The position numbers and the translations under genes were made by a program. From the NCBI GenBank assembly GCA_025890175.1, contig JANPYM010000012.1, positions 1,161,388 to 1,225,387 on the forward strand: a DNA stretch of 64,000 nt, in the 5' to 3' direction. Under the pieces are notes generated by a model. The model did no database searches, was not told where the DNA came from, and saw nothing but the letters and a program-made list of their open reading frames with translations. This DNA comes from Ciborinia camelliae (Eukaryota > Ascomycota > Leotiomycetes > Helotiales > Sclerotiniaceae). Each line of letters starts with the position of its first letter. The stretch's first letter is position 1. Positions 12,365 through 24,330 of this stretch are shown here, piece after piece.

Positions 12365-12871
12365 TTACCAATCAAAGCATAAACAATCACTAACGATATT
12401 TTCGGTGAGCTCAACTTGAGAAGACAAACTCCCTACTTGACACATAATATCAAAACTGCAGGGACTAAAACCTGAGTTGCCACAATGAAAAGTATCACCA
12501 ACTAAAGACTTGTTGTAGAACAGGTTATAAGTAGGTATGATGACGAAAAGGTTAGAGGGACTACTATGGGAAGTCCAAACCAGGATGAGAATTTGCCAGT
12601 ATTGTGGACTCCCAAAAATGCTCAACTGGTGATGACATTCTTCCCAAGTAACTATGGGGTTCCATAACAACAGCTGTTTAGTTGCCATTATTCCCATAGT
12701 ATCAATTGCGATACCTGCATGGCATTTAACAATATCCTCACGACCCAATTGCGCACAGCAAAGAGCAAGACAGTGGTGATATATTGAACAGAGAATCCCC
12801 AAGTTTGATATCTTAAGAGCAGCCAGAATAGGATAACCTACGACACCAAAGAAATAGCTTTCAAAGCTCAA
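12365..12871 (-). CDS. hypothetical ORF, 168 aa, doubtful
   Basis: A 168-codon ATG-started frame in AT-rich DNA. I do not recognise it. It is rich in Cys, Ile, Leu and Ser, with no clear signal peptide and no motif I can name. Its length is more than expected by chance at this base composition, but there is no splice context or neighbour that supports it, and it sits next to repeat sequence. It may be a relic of a mobile element or chance. Confidence 0.15.
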   Translation of the reverse strand: MSFESYFFGVVGYPILAALKISNLGILCSIYHHCLALCCAQLGREDIVKCHAGIAIDTMGIMATKQLLLWNPIVTWEECHHQLSIFGSPQYWQILILVWTSHSSPSNLFVIIPTYNLFYNKSLVGDTFHCGNSGFSPCSFDIMCQVGSLSSQVELTENIVSDCLCFDW

Positions 12872-12920
12872 AGAAAATGAAAATCAATCTTCAATCTTTA
12901 ATCATCAGCCCCATAACCCA

Positions 12921-13039
12921 TTTGTTGCTCATCTCATCTCATCTTCTTCCAACCTGTTTTTCCCTTGCATAGATAGATACTTCAGCATCATCATTCTCCA
13001 ACCAAAAACCAAGGAAACTGCATCAGATATGCAACAAAA
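12921..13039. repeat. dispersed repeat, copy A
   Basis: This segment starts TTTGTTGCTCATCTCAT and ends ATCAGATATGCAACAAA. It matches 16850-16958 over its whole length, with small insertions. The two copies flank the membrane-protein gene at 14078-16399, in the same orientation. Confidence 0.75.
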
Positions 13040-13161
13040 TCCTGTCAGAGTTGAATTCCATGTTTTTATGGCCCTTAGTATCGGATCGGGATGCAGGCGT
13101 GCTTTTCAGTCGTGATGGAATTGATATGACCATGTATTTTTCGCGTGTTCTCCAAGCCTTT

Positions 13162-13191
13162 GGTACGCTCCTCACATCTTAGGAGCGTACC
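13162..13191. repeat. perfect 11-bp hairpin, 8-nt loop
   Basis: GGTACGCTCCT and AGGAGCGTACC are exact reverse complements separated by CACATCTT. No reading frame or tRNA explains it. It could be a structured RNA element or a transposon end. Confidence 0.85.
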
Positions 13192-13231
13192 GCGAGAAAG
13201 ATTAGGTATACTCGAACACAATGGAAATGGG

Positions 13232-13254
13232 GGTTAGGGGGACTGCCCCCAACC
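13232..13254. repeat. G-rich/C-rich hairpin
   Basis: GGTTAGGGGG pairs with CCCCCAACC across a 4-nt loop (ACTG), with one bulged A. Short outer arms GTATA and TATAC (about 13207-13211 and 13257-13262) could extend it. It lies 40 bases after the 13162 hairpin. Confidence 0.75.
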
Positions 13255-14077
13255 AAATATACTAGTAGAATTGATTTTATGATTAATAAGGGTGTGGCAT
13301 ATTAAAACGTTTTACACATTGAAATGATTGATTAACCATTTACTAGAGCCCTGAATTGAAATCTCACCGCCTTCCATTTGCTACCGTACTAAACAGATCG
13401 TTCTGCCGATCCAATAGAGCAAAGGCGGCGAGATAAAAACAGAATTGGCATATAAAATCGATCGATGTAATCTTAGATATGGATATGCAAGAGAAATAGG
13501 GGGAAGCACCGTCAGCCTAATGGGCATGTAGGTCTTTTAAAGGGCGAAGCTCTTCGATGGAAGCGTGAGCTTAAAAAAAGCCGACGACCAGATCTCTAAT
13601 TGAGCCTGCTGTGGTAAGGGGTAAACTACAACCATTGTCATTCATTTCGTGGGGTGTCAACAGTGATGGCTTCTGGGGGCCTATGATCTCCGTTTTAGTA
13701 CTATGAGGCTGCGGCTCTGCTCTGTTTGTGTTCATTTATGTTTCAGGTTATGCAGCATTGCTGGAGAAATGATATAAAAAAAAGAGGCTCGGGGCTTTGT
13801 TGAAGTATTGGGTTGCACGGGGTGTCAGCTCAGGCTCTGTCCCTAAAATCAATTGTAACCCTCCTATTTTGCTATTTAATCGCCGCCGTTTGCTTTCAAC
13901 TGCCGTCTTTACTTTCATGTTCGTGGCTGGAAAGCTCCCATCACGATTCCATATACCTGCACTGCACGACATATAATTTCCTCCAAAACCAGGTCCTTTA
14001 CCAGTCCCTCGTACATTCTTCTGTGGCAGTTTTATATTTCCAACCCTGCCATTATATAGAAAACAAGAAGATAAACG

Positions 14078-16399
14078 ATGAGTCTTCCTGAAGATCACAA
14101 TGAAGTTTCCCCACTATTTGATCCTCAACTTGTGTTTGAGGGTTGGGACGATGATCTGGTTTCGATCTCGATTAATGATCCAGCATCTCAACACCTAGAT
14201 AGCCACACAGAATCATCTGCTAGCATTGACAATTTACGATCCCATTCCACTCAAAAGTCGATGTCTCGCTGTCGGAAGATTGGCACTTTCGGGATCTGTG
14301 TGCTTGTTATCGGTTACATAACTTCCCTCGGGTTCTATGGTTTCCTCTGCTTCCTCTGGACCGGCAACGAAAACAATCCAACCTGGAAGCGGATCGTCAC
14401 TACTGAGCGTATAAAAACAGCAGTGACAATCTCTTCCGGAGTAATCAGAACCTCGATATCGGCTCAGTCTGCCATTTGCACATCAATGCTAGCCGCTCTA
14501 ATGATGGAAATGGTGCCATTCGCAGCTACTTCATCCGCCTTACTTTCCATCAAAAGATTTGCTGGTGGCGATCCGTGGACTTTACTTCTAGCCCGTAGCA
14601 GAAAGCCAGCCCGAAGTCGCATATTACTCTTCTTTATCATTATCACGAGTTTAACTTCAATCGTATCTCAGTTTCTTTCAACCTTCCTCATCTCAGATCT
14701 GGCAGAAAGACAAATCTTCGGAGACTCTAAGAATTTTCGATTATCAACTCAATTTAACATTACTAGTCCATCGTTAGATATAGAGGCAGATTTGATGAGA
14801 CTGTCCCCGCCATCTTTTCCAATCTTTGCAGAATATACAGAGCTACCGTCTCAGAAAAGTGGCATTGATGATACAGGAGTTAGTTTGCGAGGCCTCCTCC
14901 CGATCGGTTCGTCTACTTTCCGAGAGAACATACACAATTATTCTGGTAAGGGAACGCTGTTCAATAGTCGAGTTATTTGTATGCGTCCATCCCTAAGAAA
15001 TTTGTCAGTATCAATGGAAAAATCAGGTTACGGATTTATTATTAGTGGCGATTTTATCCCAAAGTCAGTAGTCAATCTTGATGGAATCATAAATGGAACC
15101 GACAACGAGTTTAAAATTATCAATGACAAGGTTTACCCTGGAGTACGCTCCCCAATGAAGAACTTTGATGGATGTTCCTCTTCCTTCTCATGTCCCCTTT
15201 ATCTTGACAAAGTGGTAGATAATTCGGCGAATAATATGGGGGGCGAACGGCTTCTGGCCATGTGCAGCGTCTCATCAAGCTCAATTGTTAACGGATGGCC
15301 TCAAATAAGCTCGCCATGGATTGAGTCACACTTTTCAGGTCCTAATGAAACCAGTATTTTCCTTTTTTTGAACGTTACCAAGTTAACCAAAATCGAGCAT
15401 GCAATAACTTCGGATGTCCATTCAAAAATTGAGAATTTATCTGACAATTCGACTGATGGGTCAATTTGGAGTCAATTATCCCTAATAGGCACCACTTTCC
15501 AGTTTTCGGTTGCCTCCGAATTATCACTTTCTTCTTGTTTGGCTACCTTTGATGCCATCGACACAAACATTACGGCATCAAGTCTCACTAACAATACTGA
15601 GCCCACTACTTTTGGAAGTCCTGATAACAGTTCGTCGCTGGCGCAGATTGCGAGTCAAGTCACAAGACAATTGGGGACTGATGGATCAAACTCGACTTTG
15701 TCACAACGCGGGATCATGGATTTACAAAAGCAAGAGTCTTGGCTCTCAGTATCACCATTCGAAGTCTGTCCATCAATTAACCTGATAGGGATCCAACTCA
15801 CTATTTTGCGAGCCAATTCCTCCATGCTTCTTTGCCGCTACTGCTCCAACGATAGCGAAGACCATGCAAGTTCTCTGTTAATGTCCATATTTCAACATTC
15901 AGTCATCTCGTCCGGCAGCTTAGCGCAAGGTCTCCAGGCTATGCTTACAACGGCAACTATTACCACATATTATACACGGTGAGTCCCTGAGGCTTTCATA
16001 CACACATAGACATGCATTCCAAAACTAATTTTCATTAGCTTACCACTATTTGAGGACCCCGAGGATACCCACATCTCAATATTCGAAGGACACCTCCTTC
16101 CAGCCTCCCATACCGGATTTATATTTGTCAGCGCAATTCTGATTATCCACTTAATAACCACCATAACCATCACCATACTATTTCTCTTCCATACCAATTT
16201 CTCCATGATCGGCGAAAGTTGGCATACGGTTGCTCAGCTCAACTCGGAATGCATGCAAGAGACATTAGCCGAGTCTTCATTAATGACTGATAAGGAGGTC
16301 GAGAAACGTATCAAGGAGCGAGGTTTAGATAAGGAATCTTGGAGGTTGAAATGTGGACCGAAGGAAGATTATCGACCGAAGGTTGTTAAAGTGTCTTGA
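14078..16399 (+). CDS. fungal multispan membrane protein, function unknown
   Basis: I do not recognise a named family, though this layout is common in filamentous fungi. Two exons, 14078-15978 and 16039-16399, join in phase to 753 residues; the 60-nt intron is GT-AG. Residues 1-65 form an acidic, Ser-rich cytoplasmic tail ending in basic residues. Membrane segments appear at about 71-94, 133-157 and 182-206, with a last one at about 660-685. Between the third and fourth lies a loop of some 450 residues with many N-glycosylation sites (for example NIT, NYS, NLS, NGT, NVT) and scattered cysteines, so it is probably outside the cell or in the secretory lumen. The C-terminal 70 residues are charged and cytoplasmic (RIKERGLDKESWRLKCG). 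The gene lies between two copies of a dispersed repeat. Confidence 0.82.
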
Positions 16400-16849
16400 T
16401 TTTAATACATGTATAACTTTATATTGTCACGTCATGGTGATATCGTTAGGAGGTGCGGGATTGGCGGAAATATAATGAAAATGGCTTTCTATCCCCTGAT
16501 CGGGTGCCAGGAGTATTTGACATGGCAATTGTTTACTTTTAGTTAGTTATAATTGTTCATTTTTTGTTGTAAAATAGTTATACTAAGCCACTCTGCTTAG
16601 AATTATATACATTTCCAACAATTTTAATGAGATATAGCATCTCTCTTGAATACTTTAAACAGACTGTAATAAAAACAAATTTATACTGTGAAGATCGATA
16701 TCGAGCTTAGCTATACTAATATTCCTAGTATGATCTCTATAAAATCCAAACCAGAAACAATCTTATAACAAATAACAAGCCAAAAGAGAATTTCTAGAAG
16801 AAATTCCTGATCCCCCAATCCCAAGCTCTTAAAACCCAATCTCTACCAT

Positions 16850-18005
16850 TTTGTTGCTCATCTCATTTTCAAACTTGTTTTTGTGTATCTATAACACCAT
16901 CATCTATCATATCGCAATCAACTTCAAATCAAGGAAATTGCATCAGATATGCAACAAAGCATCGAAGTTGTGGCAAATTATATAACCAGATCTGCAGGGG
17001 AAAGGAACCCCTCCCGCCCGGGTTGCAGTGGTATAAGAATGTCACAAATAAGCTCATGCCAATATCAAAGGAATAGTTCTAGAAGTATATATGATCTTCC
17101 TATATCAACTTTTTCGGTGCTGATCTTCGGTTTTGTTGCTCGTGTTGTTGACTTCAAACCGGTTTTTCTTTATGTATGGTACTTTGGTATTGGTTTCTCC
17201 TCACTTATTAGCATCTACCAGTCACCTTAGTCATAAGCATTGCGTTCTGTAAAGCAAGAAATGTATCTTTGCACTCTAAGCATGATTTATTCACTTCAAA
17301 AAGCAAAGAACTATATACAGCCAAGCAACAAAACAGCGCTCACTTCTCTAAATACAACCCCCAGAGTGTCAGAAGCAGGGAAATACATCTGAAGACAAGC
17401 AACAAATGATGCTTTCCACCCTCTATCATGACTTTCCCCTTATTAGAGATATTTAGCTGAGAAATAAACTGGCTATCATTAATTGCTATCTCTTATAAGA
17501 GAAAAGTATCTCCTAATTAAGCTAGGCTTCCCATTTAACTTCATATACTTTGATAGACCCTCCAAGTTTTACATGGCAAAATAGATAGTTTATCCATTAA
17601 TACCTACTTAGCTAAATCTTTCTATGACTTTTGTTATGACTATCACTACTAGGTATCTATAAAAGAAACCAGAAGAAAAGCAATAAATACTTATCTAGAT
17701 ATGAATCATCACTGACTTCGAAAAGCAAGGAAATGAATGTGAAGATAAGCAACAAATATATCTTCTTTTGTGAAAAAACCATCACTCAAGCTCAAAAAGC
17801 AAGGAAATGAATCTGGAGACAAGCAACAAAAGATATCTTCTATCCCCTAATATGACTCTTCCCTCGCTATACACTCTCTATGGCTCTCACTATATACAAA
17901 AAACTGGGAAATTTCACGGAAGACAAGCAACAAAAATGATTTCTGTCACAAATATACCACCCAACAGCAAAAAGCAAGGAATGGAATGCTTAGAAAAGTA
18001 ACAAA
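16850..18005. repeat. dispersed repeat copy B and degenerate array
   Basis: Copy B (16850-16958) is followed by a partial copy (17131-17262) and by at least six related cores of about 35 bp: 17299-17332, 17371-17407, 17721-17757, 17794-17830, 17898-17935 and 17969-18005. The core consensus is roughly AAAGCAAGGAAATGAATCTG followed by AAGACAAGCAACAAA. Spacers differ in length and sequence, although some carry related TC-rich downstream blocks (17408-17440 and 17831-17865). It is not a CRISPR and not a simple tandem repeat. Confidence 0.75.
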
Positions 18006-19503
18006 GACCAATTAATTCGCAGTGTCCAAGGAAGAGAGGCTCAAATATCGAGATTGGGTGACTTTTAGCGATGGCTGAATGGGAACAAGGTAGGTACCGG
18101 TATGTCGTGCATTTTACTCCTACATACTAAATCTAAATGAAATCTTGATTTCTGTATTTGCATCACCATTCCAAGTTTTTTGGGTGGCTAATTGGCATGT
18201 GTGGAATTTGATATTGGTATAAGAAGGAGAGAGTGGTAGGGTCCTGATTATTGGAGATCTGGAGGTTCGACCTGATATTACTTTTGGGAATGAGAACCAT
18301 CAATTTCCCATCGGGTTATTATCGAAATGTTCCGAAACAGCATATTGATTGTCCAACATTAGATCTGGATCACGACAATATCATAAATCCAGGAACCAGA
18401 TCTCGAATTCTTGGACGTTAAGAGCTAGAATCCGGATTTTATATCCGATGTTTATCCGATCGGACTTCCCGAAAAGGTCATTAACCCCCTTTTTATCTAT
18501 ACTTGGTTTTCGCAATCTTACAATTTTGTTTATATCACTTAAACTCAGAATATGAAATATCTCAATTAATCATCGAATTCTTTGCGTCTACAGCATTGAT
18601 CAAAGACGATTGATTTGAGAATGTTAAACGCCTTTGCTATCTCTTCGCATCAAATGATCATCTAACAGCTTCATCTACTCAAGTATCGAAATCATACCGG
18701 TAGATAGTCCACATGTCAGATTACCATCTGAGTAATTTTCCTTAACTCCCGTCGGTCAATAGGTTAAACCATCATTATTATAAAGTAGTTTATGGCGATC
18801 TGAAGAAACCGGATCCATTCATACCCACCCCGGGCTACTTCCCCGCCTCCGCATCCCCACCGTTGTGCTGACATCGGACCGGAACAAATGGGTGAGACGC
18901 CTCGAACCTGTTTTTTTTATATTCTGCACGATGATGAAAATCCAATGGGTGATTTTCCAGGATACGGGCAGATGATGTCCTTCCCGCCCGGCATACTGAC
19001 GGCATAACAGAGAATTTCTAACGTACCCGCTATTTAGTATCTACAAAGTACTGTACATATTGGCCTGGAGTAAATGCTCTATCTAGACTGTAACTTGTGG
19101 GCGCATTACAATGAAAATTCAAATTATGAATGATTTTAAATGCCAAAGAGCACCTCGATGGCCAAGAGTCGCCTATCTGCGCCACTGCGAATAGTGGCGA
19201 GCCGACCCTGTAAGCAACGGCATATACGGAGCCCAATTCTGCTGATGATGCTTGATTGAAATAGTAAATGTCGGGGTTGAGACTAATCTAATATCAAACA
19301 AGTCAAAATGCTTTTCCTTGTGTTTATATCACATCCAATGTATATCAACATCAGCATCCTGCAGTATCTAGAGATTCCCAGACAAGGAAAACATCACGCA
19401 AGATAGAACAAAATTCACCACTTTATCACATGGCTAATAAGCCCATAATAAAATATTTATCCGCACGCATAAAAGTGGAACGGAGCGAACGTCACCCTAA
19501 AGA

Positions 19504-19538
19504 TGTCGATCAATGTCAATGTCAGTGTCAGTGTCAAT
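19504..19538. repeat. GTCAAT/GTCAGT hexamer microsatellite
   Basis: Tandem imperfect hexamers based on TGTCAA and TGTCAG. A similar GTCGAT-based tract occurs at 59661-59704. Confidence 0.85.
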
Positions 19539-19569
19539 AGGGACCTCGGGAAGATCAAACGAAGTACGT

Positions 19570-19587
19570 TACTCGAATATTCGAGTA
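19570..19587. promoter_or_regulatory. 18-bp perfect palindrome upstream of MFS gene
   Basis: TACTCGAATATTCGAGTA is self-complementary over 18 bases, about 1.05 kb upstream of the DHA1-type transporter start. A dimeric regulator site is possible, but no factor can be named. Confidence 0.4.
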
Positions 19588-20164
19588 GCAATTTCCGCCA
19601 TTGATTATCTTCTCACGTAAAATACACATTCCATGCTTAGGGAATTCTGCCGTATTGGCAGGTAATCCCACATGGAATGGGTTTGGTTTGTGAGATCATT
19701 TAGGGGCAACAATTCCAAACTTATGATTCAATGTTGTTTGTACTGGAAGCATCCCAAAAAAATATCAATCCGGATGCATGGTTCGTTCCGTAGTCTTACG
19801 GATTTGCTAGCAGGTATGTAGTCTAATCCAATCCTACTCACATGGCTATTCGTGCGAGTAACAACTTCTACTCACATTACCTGTCAGTGGTTTCCAGCTA
19901 GTCCTTACTCTTAATTGAACCATTAACCAAAACTCAAGCCGTTCGTATAAATAAATCTTGACCCAGTCAAATGTATACGGAAAGGTTTCCACTCGCTGAT
20001 TGGTTCTTACTTCCAAAACAGGATTATGGGGTCGTTCCTACCCCGGGGGGTCTCCAACAAAAGAATTAGGAAGTCACGATGGGGGCCCTGCATACAATAC
20101 CAAGTAATGACGTACCAAACGGGAAACCACGAATTGTGACTTTAGAGTAGCTCGTTGCTGCTAC

Positions 20165-20172
20165 TTTATATA
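20165..20172 (+). promoter_or_regulatory. TATA-like box of the DHA1-type transporter
   Basis: TTTATATA is followed by a CT-rich stretch (20185-20350), a typical fungal core-promoter pattern. The leader is long, about 450 nt, and may contain an intron from GTAAGT at about 20437 to an AG near 20605. Confidence 0.4.
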
Positions 20173-20627
20173 CTGCATTTCAACTTCTTTCATTCATCTC
20201 AGTATATTGTTCTCTCATACCATTATTCAACAGTATAGCTTTTTGCTTTCTTCTACAGATATTTCTACTTGAGCTATTCTCATTAGTGTTTTCATTACAA
20301 CTTTTAAAGTCCGAAGATCAAATAGTTCTAGAGTCTCTTAGATTCACTGCTTCTACCATTTTTCTAGCCTGTTTCTAGTATTCTTCCCATCGATTATCTT
20401 TTCATGAATGAATTGATACTTGAATGATATCATAATGTAAGTACTCCCTCGCTTGACCATGAACATTCACTTAGCTAGAGCTATACTTGTTTCCAAGAGT
20501 TCCTCATCAATATACTATTCTCGCACTTCCCTCGAGCTATTCTCATATGTTCACTCTTCAATCTTGCAAAGAATCACCGCAGAAGACTAACAATTGTTCA
20601 AACAGTATCGAATAACACACAATCAAG

Positions 20628-22664
20628 ATGGCGGAAGGTATTAACACGCCAGCCTCCAGTGAGGGAAAACCCGTAATCAACGAGACAGAAACCTCTTCAC
20701 AAACCAGAAGTGGAAGAACCAGTCAAGAACCTCATGTTGATGATGCCGCGTCCAATATATCTCCCCGTACAAATCGTGTAGCACGTTTCCCATCAGGCAA
20801 CAATAACAACGCAGTAACCAATACCAGGGAATCCGACAAAATTGAAATCACCGAAGAAGATTGTTGGGACCAATTGGGATATTCTTTCTCAACATACAAA
20901 AAATGGATGATTCTATCTGTCATTTTCATGGTCCAGGTTTCCATGAATTTCAACACCAGCTTATACTCCAATGCCATCGATGGTATCTCCAACGAATTTG
21001 GCGTCAGTGCTCAAGCGGCAAGATGTGGTGCTTTGGTTTTCTTAATTTTTTATGCCTTTGGTTGCGAATTGTGGGCTCCATGGTCTGAGGAATTTGGACG
21101 CAGACCTGTTTTACAGGCTTCTCTGTTCTTGGTCAACATTTGGCAAATACCAGTTGCAATTGCTCCCAACTTTGCAACTATAATGGTCGGTCGTACGTTT
21201 GGTGGTATTTCGTCAGCGGGTGGCTCCGTTACCTTGGGGATGATTGCCGATATGTGGGAAGCTGACAGTCAACAATATGCTGTTGCATTTGTAGTATTCT
21301 CCTCTGTTGGTGGAAGTGTTTTGGGTCCTGTCGTTGGTGGTTTCGTTGAAGCTAATCTGGCTTGGAGATGGAACATCTGGATTCAACTTATCTTTGGCGG
21401 GGCTGTACAAGTTCTTCATCTTCTTATTGTACCGGAAACTAGAACGACCATCATGATGGATAAGATTGCAAAGAAGATGCGAAAGTCGGGCCAAAATCCA
21501 AACATATACGGTCCAAACGAAATTACGCCATTCAGAGAACGATTTTCTATGAAGGAAACAATGGTTACATTCTTTAGACCATTCAAGATGTTCCTGAAAG
21601 AACCAATTGTCTTAACATTGAGCTTATTATCTGGTTTTTCTGACGCACTTATCTTCATGTTCATTCAATCATTCTCTCTGGTCTACAAGCAATGGGGTTT
21701 TGGAACTGTTGAACTTGGTCTTTCTTTTCTTCCTATTCTGGTCGGATACTTCATCGCTTGGTTTGCATTCATTCCTGTTATCAAACGCAATATCAAACAA
21801 CGCGCAAACAAACCCGATGACGAACACGCACAATTCGAATCCAGACTTTGGTTCTTACTATTTACAGCACCATGCTTGCCGATTGGTCTCCTGGGCTTCG
21901 CCTGGACATCTACTGGTCCACCACTTCATTGGATCGGTTCCTCGATTTTCGCAGCTATTGTCGGTATCGCCAATTACAGTATCTATATGGCGACGATTGA
22001 TTATATGATTTGTGCTTATGGGCCATATTCAGCTTCTGCAACTGGTGGGAATGGATGGTCGAGAGATTTCTTAGCTGGTGTGTTGACCGTTCCAGCTACT
22101 CCTTTCTTCCAAAGTATGTATTCTCTTTTCTGGCATTCACCTTTGTGAAAAGATTTACGCAAAAATGCTAAAAATATTTACTTAGATATGTCACGCGACA
22201 ATCCATCTCGCTCTCTTGCCTACGCCTCCACATTGCTCGCCTGTATCTCCTTCGTTCTCGTGCTTGCCGTCTACGTCATCTACTGGAAGGGACCGGATCT
22301 CCGCAAAAAATCGCCATTTGCTCAACAGCTATCTGATGCCAAAGCCGCCCGCAACGATATCATCCACCAAAGAGAACAGAGGGCGAGACAAGTATCAGGG
22401 GGAGTAGTGACAGCCATTCTTTCAAGAATGCCAACGGGGGCAAGAGAAAGAAGTTACGCTCGCAGTCAACAGGATCTTAGACTCCGACAGAAGATGGGAA
22501 GTAGACCGCCCAGTACATACGAGAAAAGCAATCCTAACTCCAGGGCAAATTCGAGGGCAAATAGTCCGACTAGAAGGGCGATGACGGATGCGCATACGGC
22601 AGCGATTCAGGAGGAGTCGAACCTCCAGCATGGTAGGGAGCCGACTGACAAGGATATGGTTTAG
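20628..22664 (+). CDS. MFS transporter, DHA1 (drug/polyamine:H+ antiporter) type
   Basis: Predicted 12-span plasma-membrane H+ antiporter of the DHA1 group, which includes drug and polyamine exporters. Exons 20628-22113 and 22186-22664 give 654 residues; the 72-nt GT-AG intron splits the penultimate-helix region, and the frame resumes at NMSRDNPS. The cytoplasmic N-terminus (about 95 residues) is Ser/Thr/Asn-rich. Motif A appears as APWSEEFGRRPV and motif C as GSVLGPVVGGFV. A charged central loop (KIAKKMRKSGQNPN) separates the halves. The C-terminal tail is unusually long, about 120 residues, basic and Ser/Arg-rich (for example SRANSRANSPTRRA), which suggests regulation by phosphorylation or trafficking signals. 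Start context AAGATGGCG is good. The substrate cannot be inferred. Confidence 0.93.
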
Positions 22665-23640
22665 AGGGGATGCAAATTATGAAGTAACGACGGGTAATAA
22701 TGGGTAATTATGAGATACATGGCTTGGGATTCGGTGTCTGGTGTTAATAACTTAACTTGACTGTATTTATAGGATGGGAAGAGGGGTAAAAAGTGTAAAG
22801 AAGGGGAGGAGAGACAAGAAGATCGTATAGATATGATAGATACGATAGATGCCAGAGGGGTAGATAATAAAAGAAGTTTAACTATAAACATCGGTGGCAT
22901 GTATATGTTGACTGTTAAGAGGTACGTTTTGACATGCTGTATTGTGAAAATTGGAATGGGATGGGATGTTACATGTAATCGTTGATATACATACTCTCCA
23001 TATGAATTTGCCAATAACTTCGAGGTCAGGTATAGCAAATGGACTATGATTCCCCTCACCTCGAATAAGATTTATTAGTAGATTCGAAATGTGATTGTTC
23101 AATTGATCGAGTGAAGTGATATTTAGAGGTTTCAAGGTTATTGTAAGAGAATTGGAAGCAACATCAATGGAAACGCAAACGCGTTGAAATTTACCGACGC
23201 GGTGCTTCTCAGGGTGTATCATTGCCCCGCATCAACATCAAGATTCAACACCCGACATGATCACCGAAACGAAATCATTGCCCAGAAACGAGTTCGACCT
23301 GATCCAAGAAAATCTCTTCTAACTTTTACGCATCATCATTATTATTATCATCGGAAAGCTCGAGCTCTGAAGTTAAGGTTACATATCCTATAATTGCTAC
23401 CATTATTGCTACTACGATTGCGATTGAGACGCGGCCGAATTCAACTACGAATACTACGAGTAAAGTTACGAATAAAGCTTCCCCTGCGACGAAATCGAAC
23501 AGAATATTGCGTCCGCGGGTCTGGAAAGAATTGCGAAACCTGGACAAGCTACCTAGATTCAAACGTCCGCGAAGACTGAGATTCAAAGTGCGGGGTCGCA
23601 ATCAGGCGGGAGTACTAGTACAGGCTCACCAAATACAAAT
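22665..23640. other. intergenic or uncertain 5' exons of the next gene
   Basis: 3' flank of the transporter, followed by sequence with ambiguous open frames (plus 23256-23320 and 23394-23579; minus 23326-23601). They may be upstream exons of the small membrane protein gene, but no consistent splicing could be found. Confidence 0.4.
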
Positions 23641-24330
23641 ATGAAGGGAAAGATATCTAGAGGGAAGAAACCCTCGACAACAGCATCAGCAGCATCAACC
23701 AGCAGCAGTAAAACCGCCTCATCGCCTATCCTTTCACAAGTCAAGCAAACTCAAAACATGAGCTCCGCATCTACAAACAAGAGCTCTCCCCCAACCCCCA
23801 AACCAGCACCGTCATCCAAACCGTCAACCAAACCTTCGCTCTCGAAGTCCATCCCTCTTAAATCATTAAATCAATCCATCACCTCGCGTCTGACGACTCC
23901 ATCTGGTGCTCGTCCTTCTGCAAGTCCGGGCCAGAAACCCCTGCCGCCTAATTATCAGAGTGTGGCGAGGAGGGTTACTATGACGATTGTTGCGCTGCCG
24001 ATTTTGTTGGTGACGAGTTGGGTGCTTTGGGATAGGTGTGAGTTTCTTTTCTTTTTCTTTCTTTCCTGTTCTCTTTTTCTTGGTGGGCTTCTGGGTGGAA
24101 GGAAGTTGGAGAGGCGAGAGAGGAGAGGCGAAAAGGCGGAGATAGCATGGGGAGAGTAGGAGATGAGATGCGATGAGATGAGTATGGATTTGTCTATGAA
24201 TATACGCTAATACTTATTCAATGATACAGTGGTCCTAGGAGAGCAAAAAAAATCACTCATTCGCGAACCTCCTCTGGTTCCGGGGCCACCGATGGCTGCG
24301 GAGATGGAGGCTCGAAATAATAAGAAATAA
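23641..24330 (+). CDS. small single-span protein with Ser/Thr/Pro/Lys-rich N-terminus
   Basis: Not recognised. Exons 23641-24037 and 24230-24330 join through a consensus GTGAGT donor to 165 residues. About 100 residues are low-complexity Ser/Thr/Pro/Lys. After them comes PPNYQSVARRVTMT, a single hydrophobic segment (IVALPILLVTSWVLW), then DRLVLGEQKKS and a polar Pro-rich tail. A basic, Ser-rich start followed by one helix would fit a mitochondrial or ER membrane protein, but this is inference. The start is uncertain: the frame is open upstream to about 23552, just after an AG, so earlier exons may exist, and a second ATG lies at 23758. The GT-AG intron of 192 nt is longer than the local norm. 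Confidence 0.55.

Larger units (their letters stand above)
11642..14077. other. gene-poor spacer with hairpins and one repeat copy
   Basis: No convincing gene. It holds one copy of a dispersed repeat (12921-13039), two strong hairpins (13162-13191 and 13232-13254), and one long minus-strand ORF (12365-12871) described separately. The 13.37-13.62 kb part has further short complementary segments and raised GC compared with its flanks. Confidence 0.5.
16400..20627. other. long intergenic region with repeat array and MFS promoter
   Basis: 4.2 kb without a supportable gene. It contains copy B of the dispersed repeat, an irregular array of related cores to 18,005, a GTC-based hexamer repeat near 19.5 kb, an 18-bp palindrome at 19570, and the promoter and long leader of the MFS gene at 20628. 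Short ORFs of 60-93 codons match nothing. Confidence 0.55.

Noticed and set aside
16850..18005. CRISPR-like array of repeats and spacers
   Set aside because: Repeat cores are degenerate, spacing is irregular, and the context is a eukaryotic nuclear genome.
23326..23601. Minus-strand ORF with a long hydrophobic run
   Set aside because: It overlaps the leader or early exons of the plus-strand small membrane protein gene, has no splice context, and its hydrophobic run mirrors ACG/ACT-rich plus codons.
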